Source: Dreissena polymorpha
Lineage: Eukaryota > Mollusca > Bivalvia > Myida > Dreissenidae
Direction of reading: 5' to 3'
Assembly (NCBI RefSeq): GCF_020536995.1
Contig: NC_068355.1
Span: 6,650,329-6,714,328 of the forward strand
DNA: 64,000 bases
In this document: one piece after another, positions 45,101-52,034 of the stretch
How positions within the stretch are numbered: the stretch's first letter is position 1
How the letters are laid out: every line of letters begins with the position of its first letter
Program-made: the position numbers and the translations under genes
Notes under the pieces: generated by a model
What the model saw: only the letters and a program-made list of their open reading frames with translations
Told to the model about the DNA's origin: nothing
The model's database searches: none

Positions 45101-48000
45101 CGTTTTTCAAAGTTGAAGCATTTTAATTGTTTTCATGTTTCAAAAAGAGTTGTTTTCATGTTTCAACAAGATGCGTTTGTGAAACACAATGTCCCCCTAT
45201 ATGACGTTTGACCTTGAAGGATGACCTTGACCTTGTGAAGGATGACCTTGACCTTTCACCACTCAAAATGTGCAGCTCCATGAGATACACATGCATGCCA
45301 AATATAAAGTTGCTATCTTCAATATTGCAAAAGTATTCATAAAATAAGAGATTTGGGCCACATATATTTGACCTCTGACCTTGAAGGATGACCTTGACCT
45401 TTCACCACTCAAAATGTGCAGCTCCATAAGATACAGATGCATGCCAAATATCAAGTTGCTATCTTCAATATTGCAAAAGTATTCATAAAATGAGCGATTT
45501 TGGCCACATATATTTGACCTCTGACCTTGAAGGATGACCTTGACCTTGACCTTTCACCACTCAAAATGTGCAGCTCCATGAGATACACATGCATGCCAAA
45601 TATCAAGTTGCTATATTCAATATAGCAAAAGTTATAGCAAAATGTTAAAGTTGGCGCAAACAGACCAACCAACAGACCAACAGACCAACCAACCAACCAA
45701 CAGACAGGGCAAAAACAATATGTCCCCCACTACTATAGTGGGGGACATAAAAAGAATTGTAGGCCCAGGCCTGCTGTGCGTAATGGCAGCCATGCCCCTG
45801 ACTGTTACTTGTTGTTCCATGATAAATGTATAATACACTGGTACAAACGCAGCATGGTTTATTATTTTAAAGGTATTTAATACAATTTTACGATATTGTA
45901 TAGCACAAACTGCATACTATGTTGTACTATACTTGTTTTTCATAGTTACATGCACCGAATGATTTTTTTAATACATAATTCATTACACAGTTTTTCAAAA
46001 CGCATTATCACTTTGCATTCACATGTACGTAAAAATTATTGTAAGTTGATGACAGTGATTTAGTATTATGCACTGTGTAACTATTCTTTTACATTCAAAT
46101 AGATCATGAAGTGTTTTGTAGCGCCATACATTACCATATAAGTTTGTATATGTCTACTGAATATATTATCATTATTTACATGCCTTTGCTAGCAGCTAAG
46201 CCTAGAAAGACAATGACTGACATATAAATAAGCTCATATGATTACTGATATATCTAGTCTTGTTCCATGTGTTATTAGAATGTATAAATAAAAAATATGG
46301 ATTATATGAAACAAGAAATATCTTTTAAAAAGATATACGGCGTTGATTGTGGTCGATGTTTATGAACGATCAAAAGTTATCTCTATGAGATAAAAAGTAG
46401 TGGATGCCTTTTTTCTGCGCAGTTCTTAGCTACATCACAAGCAAATCAATTACGGGGTGTTGCGCAAGATTTCGTGGCTTATTTTGCTTTATGTGATATT
46501 ATTACTCAGATATCTATATTTACAGAATAGAAAAACACAATAAACATGAAAATAAACGAGTGCATATAGGTCAGCCGGCAATACTCGAATCTTATTTAAT
46601 TGCATAATAATAGTATAGTGCATTATTGTGCTCATGCTTAATAAACTGGTCTAAATGGATAAATAGTTCAAATTAATTGTATCAAAATTGGTCCTTATCA
46701 TGCAAATGTTGAAAACATATTAAAAATCGATGATTGACATACCACAATAATATCGCCGAATATCTTTATTTAGTATCTTTCTGATCAAAACAGACTTCAA
46801 GTGCACAAAGTTTACGAGACGGCGTTTATATAAAGATTTCTGCAACTGACCGCAAACTGACCTTGATACCTTGCGGATTGGATTGCAATGCATTAAAGTT
46901 AGGTAACAATTCTGCTGCTGAAACGACGGCTTGTTTAAAGCTTTAAACATTTTCTTGTTTAACGGTTAATTTAGAAAACAATTTTTAATATGTTCGTCAA
47001 AGCGTATATCAGGTTACTTAACAACGATTCTTATATGATCTAAATTTTTTGAGTGCACATAATGCAATATCGTAGTAATTACCAAATATGAGAACACAGC
47101 CTTTAAGCTCTGGCGCTGACATTCTTCTAAATATAAAGGGACACGCACTCTGTATTGATGTCGAGAATTGAGTGTGAAACTGCTCCATCTCTCAAACCTA
47201 ATTATTAGAGATAGAGCTACAATTGTTTCATGCTGAATACGCAATTAACTTCGTTGCTAAACGAACTGTAGTATCCCTGTCCCTACACTTCCCAAAAATT
47301 GAAAGTCGATGGAATAACATATTAATGTTAATGTGAAATCTGTTTGTAGATTGACCGTTTTCTACTGCAAAAAGTTTCTGGCCTACCGGCGGAAAATTTT
47401 ATATTCGAATTGATTGGTCGTTTACAAAGGTCAGGCTAAGGTGAAAAGCTGGCGTATACAGCTAACGCCGAAAAAATTGCTTTCAATTCTTTAATATACA
47501 GCTACAAACTAAGTGTATGCAGTTACCACTGTGATTCATTAAGGCCATCCTTTAAAATTCTTTTGTTTGGCATAACCCGACCGACCCACTAAAATCGGCC
47601 CGACTGATTTTTTTTTAAATATAACATATAAAAGGTTGGCAGATGTAAAACACTTCATCCAGATAAAAAAAATTGCTTGGATGCATTATTTTTGACAAAA
47701 ATTATTGAAACAATTATAATGTTTTGTACACAATAATGGCCATATTTTTATTACATTACATGGTTATCAAGCTTATGCCCATAAATTATGTAGCACCTAC
47801 TTTCATATTACTGAGAATATACTATGAGAATAAGGTATACGATACAATGACAACTGGTAAGCAACCAATATTCCGAAATTAATATAGTCCGAAATACTGC
47901 AAAGGTTCAGAAAAATGGTTCAACTATAGTAAACACATATATTAAACATATGGCAGTATAATAACCGAATAAAATACCTTTTCATTGTAAACAAAGACAT
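14571..48000 (-). CDS. DDX51: ATP-dependent RNA helicase DDX51, complete 14-exon coding region
   Basis: Coding exons in transcript order: 48000-47978, 40473-39903, 39586-39436, 34188-34043, 33652-33536, 30032-29971, 29492-29384, 27226-27092, 24760-24521, 20791-20676, 19379-19263, 18144-17979, 15182-15048, 14654-14571. All junctions are AG/GT and phase-consistent, and the sum is 723 residues plus TAA; I recall human DDX51 as 666. Helicase motifs: FFPVQ (Q-motif region, about 246-250), APTGSGKT (281-288), TPGR (371-374), DEAD (396-399), SAT (445-447), SDAMARGMD (600-608), HRVGRTAR (629-636). DDX51, related to yeast Dbp6, is a nucleolar helicase for 60S ribosome assembly, known in mammals for releasing U8 snoRNA from pre-rRNA. 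The exon 2 donor (AAG|GTTTTG) is weak but is the only in-phase choice. Confidence 0.96.
15852..16200 (+). repeat. Tandem-monomer element with GGGGGCATAAA end
   Basis: It starts ACAAGAAATGTGTCCACAGC, passes through TTCAAGGTCAAGGTCACAGG, and ends with GACAGACAGACGGACGGAC and CCTTCGGGGGCATAAAAA. Same family as 21533-23690 with about one monomer. It lies in DDX51 intron 12. Confidence 0.65.
16205..16800 (+). repeat. Three tandem monomers of about 158 bp, GGGGGCATAAA end
   Basis: The phrase GAGCGGACACCATGCTAAA recurs at about 16400 and 16558, with a variant near 16241. The block ends GACCGACCGACCGACAGACA then TCGAAATGGGGGCATAAA. It lies in DDX51 intron 12. Confidence 0.75.
16801..17465 (+). repeat. 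Tandem-monomer element ending AAAAGCTCACCATGAGCA
   Basis: Diverged monomers with ATAGCCATATA and CCCCTGGTGGCC phrases end at GATCACAAAAGCTCACCATG, matching the better preserved element at 40716-42105. It lies in DDX51 intron 12. Confidence 0.65.
17648..17958 (+). repeat. Element AAGAGATGTGTTTGTCAGAA to GGGGGCATAAA
   Basis: The head AGATGTGTTTGTCAGAAACA, middle CACTCAAAATGTGCAGCTGC, GACAGACAGACAGACAC runs and tail TTCGGGGGCATAAAAT also occur at 20321-20633, and inverted at 59940-60252. Its right end is about 20 bases from DDX51 exon 12. Confidence 0.75.
17979..24760 (-). CDS. DDX51: DDX51 exons 9-12: RecA domain 2
   Basis: Exon 9 opens [20 protein letters not shown] (motif III SAT) and carries a lysine/aspartate-rich insert before [10 protein letters not shown]. 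Exon 10 reads [13 protein letters not shown] and [13 protein letters not shown] (motif IV). Exon 11 reads [19 protein letters not shown]. Exon 12 carries [13 protein letters not shown] and [15 protein letters not shown] (motifs V and VI with the arginine finger). Repeat elements crowd both sides of exon 12, and reading straight through its donor gives an artefactual longer ORF. Confidence 0.95.
18640..19015 (+). repeat. Two tandem monomers with GTGACCTTGACCTTGGAGAT
   Basis: The same roughly 180-base unit (GTGACCTTGACCTTGGAGAT ... CAAATGTGCCAAATGATTTT) appears twice. It lies in DDX51 intron 11. Confidence 0.7.
19477..20062 (+). repeat. Tandem-monomer element, AGAGTTGTCGGAGACAAATG to GGGGGCATAATA
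   Basis: Three diverged monomers share GGTCATCTACTGTCCAAGGC and CAAGCCAAT phrases. The end TCTTCAAATGGGGGCATAAT is the common tail. It lies in DDX51 intron 10. Confidence 0.65.
20321..20633 (+). repeat. Second copy of the AGATGTGTTTGTCAGAA element
   Basis: Head and tail match 17648-17958. It carries a GACAGAATGACAGAGT mini-repeat and a run of 13 G near 20609. It lies in DDX51 intron 10, about 45 bases from exon 10. Confidence 0.75.
20799..20872. repeat. 37-bp tandem duplication at DDX51 exon 10 acceptor
   Basis: The unit beginning CCAATAGACAATGTGTAATA occurs twice head to tail, starting eight bases upstream of exon 10. It duplicates the likely branch-point region but not the AG itself. Confidence 0.85.
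21176..21402 (+). mobile_element. MITE, AACCCATTTATGCCTAG family
   Basis: Begins AACCCATTTTTGCCAAGCG, contains the paired arms GCAAACAGCGTAGACCCAG and GGGTCTGCGCTGTTTGC, and ends GGCATAAATGGGTTAA. It lies in DDX51 intron 9. Confidence 0.75.
21533..22545 (+). repeat. Tandem-monomer element, five 165-bp units
   Basis: Head CAAGAGCTGTCACCATAGGA. The phrase GGACCCTAAGTTCAAGGTCA recurs at an exact 165-base spacing (about 21631, 21796, 21961, 22126, 22291). A GACAGACAGACGGACAGAC tract precedes the tail TTCGAAAGGGGGCATAAA. It lies in DDX51 intron 9. Confidence 0.85.
22553..23690 (+). repeat. Second head-to-tail copy of the 165-bp monomer element
   Basis: Starts with the same CAAGAGCTGTCACCATAGGA seven bases after the previous copy ends, and has about six monomers before the same tail. 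It was probably created by tandem duplication or repeated insertion at one site. Confidence 0.85.
23815..24440 (+). repeat. Tandem-monomer element, about three 180-bp units
   Basis: Units share AAGTGGAAAAGGGGCCATAA and TACGCAAACTTTAACAT. The tail is the ACGCCAACGCCAACGC run and a GGATAGCTC end, different from the GGGGGCATAAA families. It lies in DDX51 intron 9 near exon 9. Confidence 0.7.
24838..25077 (+). mobile_element. MITE, TTAACCCTTTACCACTTA family
   Basis: Starts TTAACCCTTTACCACTTA and ends GAATGAGAAAGAGTTAA. It contains paired arms AGCAGCAAACAGCATAAAAC and GGTTTTATGCTGTTTGC. A second copy is at 38786-39421. It lies in DDX51 intron 8. Confidence 0.75.
25201..25464. mobile_element. AGTGTCGTCC palindromic MITE, intact-looking copy
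   Basis: Ends TGAGTCGCGTTATGAGAAAA and TTTTCTCAGAACACGACTCA are inverted. Inside, each half again contains a hairpin (TTAGCCTGTGCAGTCCGC and AGGCTAATC), giving nested stem-loops. It lies in DDX51 intron 8. Confidence 0.85.
25713..25921 (+). mobile_element. MITE, AACCCATTTATGCCTAG family
   Basis: TTAACCCATTCATACCTAGC to GGCATAAATGGGCTAA, with the GCAAACAGCGTAGACCC arm. It lies in DDX51 intron 8. Confidence 0.75.
26086..26765 (+). repeat. Tandem-monomer element, four units of about 145 bp
   Basis: Units share CACTGTGACCTTGACCTTTG, GTCATCTGCCAGTCATGATC and TTGAGTTATCATCCGGAAAC. Tail CTTCGAAGGGGGGCATAAA. The same family is at 43490-44130. It lies in DDX51 intron 8. Confidence 0.85.
26809..27041. 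mobile_element. AGTGTCGTCC palindromic MITE
   Basis: Ends GAGCCACGTTCTGAGAAAAC and TTTTCTCAGAACAAGGCTC are inverted, and the interior half-arms carry the CAGGCTAATCTGGGATGACA type. One internal arm is shortened. It sits 51 bases from DDX51 exon 8. Confidence 0.8.
27092..34188 (-). CDS. DDX51: DDX51 exons 4-8: RecA domain 1
   Basis: Exon 4 holds the Q-motif Gln250 and Walker A APTGSGKT. Exon 5 holds motif Ia as [10 protein letters not shown], where the family usually has P-T-R/K-E-L-A, so two positions are altered. Exon 6 reads [14 protein letters not shown] (motif GG area). Exon 7 holds [10 protein letters not shown]. Exon 8 opens VIDEADRMM. Similarity to human DDX51 is continuous across every junction (for example [15 protein letters not shown]). 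Confidence 0.95.
27249..27477 (-). mobile_element. MITE, AACCCATTTATGCCTAG family
   Basis: TTTAACCTATCTATGCCTAG to CTAGGCATAAATGGGTCAA, inverted orientation relative to the copy at 25713. It lies just upstream of DDX51 exon 8. Confidence 0.75.
27898..28410. mobile_element. TTAA TIR element with tRNA-like core, copy 4 (best preserved)
   Basis: TTAA on both sides. Ends TTAAAGGGGCCTTTTCACAG and CGTGAAAAGGCCCCTTTAA are nearly perfect inverted repeats. The tRNA-like block on the minus strand (about 28116-28032) reads GCGGATGGCCGAGTGGTCTA at the A-box, GGTTCGAACCC at the B-box, then a run of T, the layout of a pol III promoter and stop. It lies in DDX51 intron 7. Confidence 0.82.
28459..28670 (+). 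mobile_element. tRNA-derived SINE
   Basis: The head GAGGTCACCGTGGTGTATGG leads to a B-box AACGGGTTCGATCCTCACCG. A non-tRNA body with GACTCAATAGCGTTTATACA follows, ending near AAATACCGGTAGG. This is the usual tRNA-head plus body form of a SINE. It lies in DDX51 intron 7. Confidence 0.65.
28671..29380. repeat. Diverged GGTAGGGGAC-type repeat and AT-rich intron
   Basis: GAAGGGACTGACAGACTGAC and GAACTGGTAGGGGACAC (ending near 29185) mark a worn relative of the repeat at 7895-8130. Nothing else is recognised. Confidence 0.45.
30440..32350 (+). repeat. Large tandem-monomer element with long G-tracts, DDX51 intron 5
   Basis: Head AACAAGAGCAACGCCTTGCG. From 30540 to 31140 there are many runs of 8-20 G. 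From 31190 to 32270 there are about six monomers sharing AAGTATAAAAAGGGCACATA and ACTTTGCCTGCACAGTC. The tail is GACGCCGACGCCAACGCC and AATAGATGAGCTAAAA, which pairs with CGCTCATCTATTTTC at the head. Confidence 0.8.
30540..31140 (+). repeat. G-tract-rich block (G-quadruplex potential)
   Basis: At least fifteen G runs of 6 or more on the plus strand are interleaved with A runs. The DDX51 transcript would carry the C-rich strand. The exact run lengths are likely to be unreliable in any assembly. Confidence 0.8.
34318..34430. repeat. 24-bp tandem repeat, four units, near DDX51 exon 4
   Basis: GCATAACTTCTTGGAAGGAA plus TCCT repeats four times, reading DSFQEVMQ in one minus frame. It lies about 130 bases upstream of the exon 4 acceptor in the transcript. 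Confidence 0.85.
36551..37387. mobile_element. Non-autonomous hAT-like element inside the minisatellite
   Basis: Element 36558-37380 (823 bp) has perfect 16-base terminal inverted repeats CAGGGCTCGACATTAA. It is flanked by GATATTG on both sides (36551-36557 and 37381-37387), seven visible bases of target duplication taken from the array unit. Subterminal repeats of TCCGGACAAGT/GGACAAGTGG type lie near both ends. No transposase ORF. CAGGG ends and a 7-8 base duplication point to hAT. Confidence 0.85.
38786..39421 (+). mobile_element. TTAACCCTTTACCACTTA MITE carrying a nested repeat insertion
   Basis: The left part (ATTAATCCTTTACCACTTAA to about 38846) and right part (about 39280 to GGGGAAAAGGGTTAAC) match the MITE at 24838. 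Between them sit one and a half copies of the CCCCTACC repeat seen at 7895, with two CACCATTTTCAGCAATATTT units. The MITE itself cuts the 45-bp array just beyond the last unit, next to DDX51 exon 3. Confidence 0.8.
39436..40473 (-). CDS. DDX51: DDX51 exons 2-3: charged N-terminal extension and start of RecA1
   Basis: Exon 2 (40473-39903) is a low-complexity nucleolar tail with three basic clusters that could act as nuclear or nucleolar signals ([27 protein letters not shown]) separated by acidic stretches. It ends [16 protein letters not shown]. Exon 3 (39586-39436) encodes [10 protein letters not shown] through [11 protein letters not shown] and closes with one base of Val249 at the donor CCTG|GTATAC. 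The end of this exon plus its donor is the seed of the adjacent 45-bp minisatellite. Confidence 0.93.
40716..42105 (+). repeat. Tandem-monomer element, about eight 165-bp units, DDX51 intron 1
   Basis: Head ACAAGATGGCCTGAAAGGCC then GCTCACCTGAG. Units share TGGCCTCTAGAGTGTTAACA at 165-base spacing (40821, 40986, 41152 and so on) and CCATATAAGGAAAAATGCCC. The tail AAAAGCTCACCATGAGCACG with CAGGTGAGCTC is inverted to the head GCTCACCTG. Confidence 0.88.
42333..42522. mobile_element. Short hAT-like foldback MITE with perfect target duplication
   Basis: Element 42341-42514 has inverted arms of more than 40 bases starting CACAGGTGAAGGGCGCGTGG, near-identical in both arms. The 8-base direct repeat AATCTAGT lies at 42333-42340 and 42515-42522. 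The loop is AT-rich. It lies in DDX51 intron 1. The matching arms suggest a recent insertion. Confidence 0.92.
42523..43485. other. DDX51 intron 1, nothing recognised
   Basis: AT-rich. An open stretch on the plus strand at 43068-43349 has no recognisable similarity, splice partner or composition unlike intron DNA. Confidence 0.45.
43488..44130 (+). repeat. Tandem-monomer element, same family as 26086-26765
   Basis: ATATGGGCTGTCAGTTGTAG head, four to five GTGACCTTGACCTTTGACCT monomers and tail TTTGAAGGGGGGCATAAAAA. It lies in DDX51 intron 1. Confidence 0.85.
44131..45160. other. DDX51 intron 1, nothing recognised
   Basis: No inverted ends, monomers or coding exon could be supported. Open stretches on the plus strand near 44291-44773 lack any recognisable domain. 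Confidence 0.4.
45165..45750 (+). repeat. Tandem-monomer element, left partner of an inverted pair around FICD
   Basis: Head CAACAAGATGCGTTTGTGAA, four monomers with CACTCAAAATGTGCAGCTCC, an ACCAACCAACCAACAGACAG tract, and hairpin end TATGTCCCCCACTA/TAGTGGGGGACATA. The same element in reverse lies at 52421-53135. It lies in DDX51 intron 1. Confidence 0.85.
45751..47977. other. DDX51 intron 1 proximal part, nothing recognised
   Basis: About 2.2 kb of AT-rich, low-repeat sequence next to exon 1. No coding signal or repeat family seen. As the first part of a long first intron it is a reasonable place for regulatory sites, but none can be named. Confidence 0.4.
47978..48000 (-). CDS. DDX51: DDX51 exon 1 (23 coding bases)
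   Basis: It encodes MSLFTMK plus two bases of Arg8, then a donor AAAAG|GTATTT. Joined to exon 2 at 40473 it reads [15 protein letters not shown], which resembles the N-terminus I recall for insect Dbp73D (M-x-LFTVNRY) and the V-x-RYPG start of human DDX51. It is far too short for ORF finders. Intron 1 is about 7.5 kb and holds two tandem-monomer elements, one hAT-like hairpin and 45-kb region repeats. Confidence 0.85.
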
Positions 48001-48069
48001 TTTTCTTTATTAAACAATCAGTGGTTCTGGAAAAAAGTGTCGAATTAAAGTTAGTCGTGTTAATGAAAC
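48001..48069. promoter_or_regulatory. Shared bidirectional start region of DDX51 and FICD
   Basis: Only 69 bases separate the DDX51 ATG (48000, minus) from the FICD ATG (48070, plus). No TATA box in a convincing place and no GC-rich island. Either both promoters are within this gap, or the transcripts overlap at their 5' ends, or FICD starts at a later Met (codon 28, 32 or 61). Confidence 0.7.
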
Positions 48070-50202
48070 ATGGGCGTCGCCATTTTGGAATTACTTCCAC
48101 GCTCAATTGCCCAATCAAATTACGACAAATATTCTGACCTTGACATTGAAATGTTGTCAAACATGTCAGCGTGGAAATACCAACAGTTTTCCTCTGTCAA
48201 TTTATTTAAAGATTCAGATCATCTATTCTGGACCATTAACACAAATAAGATGAACTTGGTAAAGTTCTTTTTACTTGTTATGATATCGGGGATGTCGGTA
48301 GCGTATTTGATGTATTTCATGCCGGCGTTGTTCTCCATATTTCAAGGAAATAAGCAAATTACATCATCAGTTTTGACAACTGGTGGCCAAACGAGTACTG
48401 GGACTTCGATAGTGAAACGGTCTAGACAACAAAACATACCTATCAACACAGGTAAAGTATACAATTATGACATTGTCACTCTGACCAGGGACCTTGCTCT
48501 GACATGAGAAATAAAGCTCAGACCAATCCAATGTTTTGTTGTTGTGTGTTGAAGTCTTATTTTAGTCATTAATAGTTAAGATAAATGTGTTGTAAGGACC
48601 TTTGAACATTCTGATAGGATTGTCTCTTCAATCATTCTGTTTAAAGTGCCTTATTATTTTGTCTTACTCTTATAAAGAAGATATTTAAAGCATTGGTTTA
48701 ATTAGACATACATGTATTGGCTGGAACAAGTCATTATTATTGTCTACCAGAGCCTTTCTTGTAATTTTAACATTATGAAGTCTACCATTTCCGACAACTA
48801 CTTAGGCTAGTAACATGTCATTTGGTCAAGAATCTTTATTAGAAGAATTTTCATAAATGTTACAACGAACCATTCAACTAACCTTGGACGAAAAGTGCAA
48901 CTGCTTCCTTACAGCACACTAGCATATTATTCTACCAACTGGGCTGGTTCTAATCCACAAACACATGTTCACCTTTTCAGCCTTTTAGAACTGTTCATCT
49001 GTTTCTTTCTTAAAATTCATTGTAATATATATTAAATTATATATATAATAAATAGATAAATTGTCATGTTCCAAAGTGAAATTAAAAGCGGCTGCATTTC
49101 AGATCTTCAAAAGGAGGCTGTTGCTGCCATGAATCTAGCGTTGGATATGGAGGCTCAAGGGAAACATGAGAAGGCTATGAAGCTGTTTAAACATGCCATC
49201 AATCTGGACCCATCACATGCCGACATTCTCACAGCTTACGGTGAATTCCTAGAGTTTCATGAGAAAGATGTTGCACAAGCTGAGCAGCTATACAGCAAAG
49301 CCCTGTTATTATGTCCCACTCATACAAAGGCTTTAACAAACCGGAAACGTGTTTTACCTGTTGTTCAGGAAATCGATCAAAAGATGTATAATGTGATTGA
49401 CAAGAAATTAAGTCTTTTGTACAAAGTGCCAAGTAGTCATCCTGCGTTACGAAGGCAAATTAAAGAAGCGTACTATCAGCATATTTATCACACAAATGCC
49501 ATTGAGGGAAACACCCTCTCTTTAGCTCAGACAAGATCAATAGTTGAAACTGGTATTGCCATAGGAGGCAAATCACTAATTGAACAACAAGAGGTGCTAG
49601 GATTGGATGCTGCTCTAAGTTACATCAACAGTTCCCTTGCTGGGCGCATTGGATCTATAACCCTGAATGACTTGCTACAGATTCATAGACGTGTACTGGG
49701 ATTTGTGGATCCAATAGAAGGGGGAAGGTTCCGCTTGACCCAAGTCTATGTGGCAGACTTTGTACCCCCTCCTCCTGAGGAAGTTCCAGGCCTTATGACA
49801 GAGTTTGTGACATGGCTTAACTCAGAAGAAGCCACCGGGCTTCATCCTGTTGAATATGCTGCTATTGCACATTATAAATTAGTTGTAATACACCCATTTT
49901 ATGATGGAAATGGTCGAACTTCTCGGCTGTTGATGAATTTGATATTAATGCAAGCTGGATTCCCACCGGTGACTATAAAAGTGCAAGATCGCGCTAAATA
50001 TTATGAGACCTTGGATGAGGGGAATCATGGTGATCTAAGGTCTTTTATTAGATTTATTGCTGACTGTACAGACAGAACTCTAGATGAGTTTCTATTAGCT
50101 ACTTTAGAAAATGCTAAAACAATTTTACCTCAGATATCAAGCTGGAAAAAGCCTAACAAAACTGACTCTGAAAGAGTAATTTATGCTGAACATGAGCCGT
50201 AA
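48070..50202 (+). CDS. FICD: Protein adenylyltransferase FICD (Fic domain, BiP AMPylator)
   Basis: Two coding exons, 48070-48451 and 49103-50202, join in phase 1 (ACAG|GTAAAG to TTTCAG|ATC) to give 493 residues. A type II membrane anchor spans about 63-91 (KFFLLVMISGMSVAYLMYFM). Two TPRs cover about 131-199, the inhibitory helix is TNAIEGN (Glu262), and the Fic core is HPFYDGNGRTSR (His391), all as in human FICD (458 residues, as I recall). FICD acts in the ER lumen, AMPylating BiP when unfolded-protein load is low and removing AMP under stress; the Glu controls the switch. All catalytic residues are present. The N-terminus is longer than in vertebrates; Met61 would give a length closer to theirs. 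The open frame also runs upstream of 49103 to an ATG at 49066, but that lies in the intron. Confidence 0.96.
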
Positions 50203-50226
50203 TAGCAATATTAAAATGAGAGGAAA

Positions 50227-50232
50227 AATAAA
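50227..50232 (+). terminator. FICD: FICD poly(A) signal
   Basis: AATAAA 25 bases past the TAA stop. Close but plausible, since no other hexamer lies sooner. Confidence 0.5.
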
Positions 50233-50628
50233 AGCTCTTGCATAATACCGGTATGTCTATTTAATTGTAGACAAAATATAAATTGATATTAATTTGTTTT
50301 GTTTTTTTATAAAACAAAAGTAGTGATTTTATTTATGAAACAGTTCGTTTATATTAGTATTTTTGACAAATTATACACTAGTTTGGCAGACTTTTCATAT
50401 GATTTTTGTATTGAATAGCCTATAGGGTACAAATCTTTTTGCTTGATACATGAGGGTGTTAACCTTGTTTGGATATTCAACCTGTTTCATTTTCAACACC
50501 ACAAATGTGCATGTATTTCTTAAGTCTTTTGTGTTGAGTAAATGTATTTTGGGTTACAAATTCACCAATGTGAGTTTATATGAAACAATAATAGCATAAG
50601 ATAATCCAAAAAAGTATGTTTTAACATT
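50233..50628. other. FICD 3' flank, nothing recognised
   Basis: AT-rich, no coding or repeat signal. Confidence 0.4.
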
Positions 50629-50892
50629 TGAGTCGTGTTCTGAGAAACTGGGTATAATGCATGTGCGTAAAGTGTCATCCCAGATTAGCCTGTGCAGTCC
50701 GCACAGGCTTATCAGGGACGACACTTTCCGCCTAAATTGGTTTTTTGCTAAGAAGAGACTTCATTTAAACGAAAAATGTCATAACAGTGGATAGTGTCAT
50801 CCCTGATTAGCCTGTGCAAACTGCACAGGCTAATCTGGGATGACACTTTAGGTCAAATGCAGTATGCCCAGTTTTCTCAGAACACGACTCAT
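50629..50892. mobile_element. AGTGTCGTCC palindromic MITE
   Basis: Ends TGAGTCGTGTTCTGAGAAAC and TTTTCTCAGAACACGACTCA with two inner hairpins (GCCTGTGCAGTCCGCACAGG). A well-preserved copy 430 bases past FICD. Confidence 0.87.
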
Positions 50893-52030
50893 TTGATAAG
50901 AGGATATTTGTTAGTGTCTGTAAATTATCTTTAATCCACAAGTTATCAGTGAAATGAAAACATTTTTAAATCCCTTTTTATTTAATGCTTGTATGTGTTG
51001 CAAATCAAAATATTTTTCTTTTAACCATAGAAAAGCATAAAATTTGTCATTTTTTAAAGAAACCTGCTAAATTTGTCCAATGCTAAATTATGTTTCGCTT
51101 ACTTTATCTACATGTTGAGTTATCTTATCTTAGACCTGACAAAGCTTACATGTATGTTCATGAGTTATTATTTTGTGCACTATATAGCTTTTTGCAATAT
51201 ATTTATCCTGTTTCAAACAGTAAAAATGAACTGAAAATTATCAATAATTTCACTGTTATACTGTGAAATGGCTTTGTTTTCATGATACTATGAAGTCATT
51301 TTATCACCAAAATACAAAGCTCATCATTTGTAAACATACAATAAAAATAAAATTTGTTTTATTTGGTGGAAAATCAATTTTAATTCTGTTGTGATCATAG
51401 AAATATAGATCATAGAAAAAATATTTTTCTATGATAACTCATGAATTAAACAATATTCCAACAAATCCAACAAATATCCTCTATATCTTCATTTATTTGT
51501 TTGAAGGTATTTAATAATGTTGGTGCCTATTTATTTTTCATTTGTTCCTTGTTTGAGTCGCAACATGAGACATGAGAAAATAGGTTTTATTCCTGTTTGA
51601 TCAGGGGCTATGCTGTCTGCTATAGTCACACAAAATGTTGTGATCTCATACACAGACAGGGTTGCACCTCACCAGACTGCTCACATGTGAAGGCTGGGCT
51701 GGAGCAACTCAGGGGGCATATGGCACAGGATCCATGTTCATATAACATGGGGCGTATTTATTTTGATGTTACAAGTGCTAAATTTACTGCATTCATTTTG
51801 TCATGCAAAAATTGATTATTGTTCAGAATGTATTCTTTTACTGCTGTGCTTTATCTGTCTCATATGTGATCAAGCAGTAATCTGTTATGTTACCTTGCAT
51901 TGTGTGTGTGTATCTTTATATTTTGCTTCCTTTATGCTTTTGCACTGTAAAGAATAGGTATCCTAAAGAATAGGTATCCAAAAAAAATCACAATATTTGA
52001 ACAAAGTCAGTCAATCCCAGAGCAAAACAT
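50893..52030. other. Intergenic, nothing recognised
   Basis: AT-rich DNA with only short ORFs. One at 51597-51815 has several Cys residues (CTSPDCSHVKAG) but no domain or splice context I can support. Confidence 0.4.
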
Positions 52031-52034
52031 GTAT

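Noticed and set aside
49066-49102. ATG at 49066 as the FICD start
   Set aside because: It lies in the intron just before the acceptor TTTCAG. Splicing to 48070-48451 adds the membrane anchor expected for FICD and matches phase.
51597-51815. A Cys-containing 72-codon ORF after FICD
   Set aside because: Short, no domain, no conserved-looking splice sites; chance ORF is the simpler reading.
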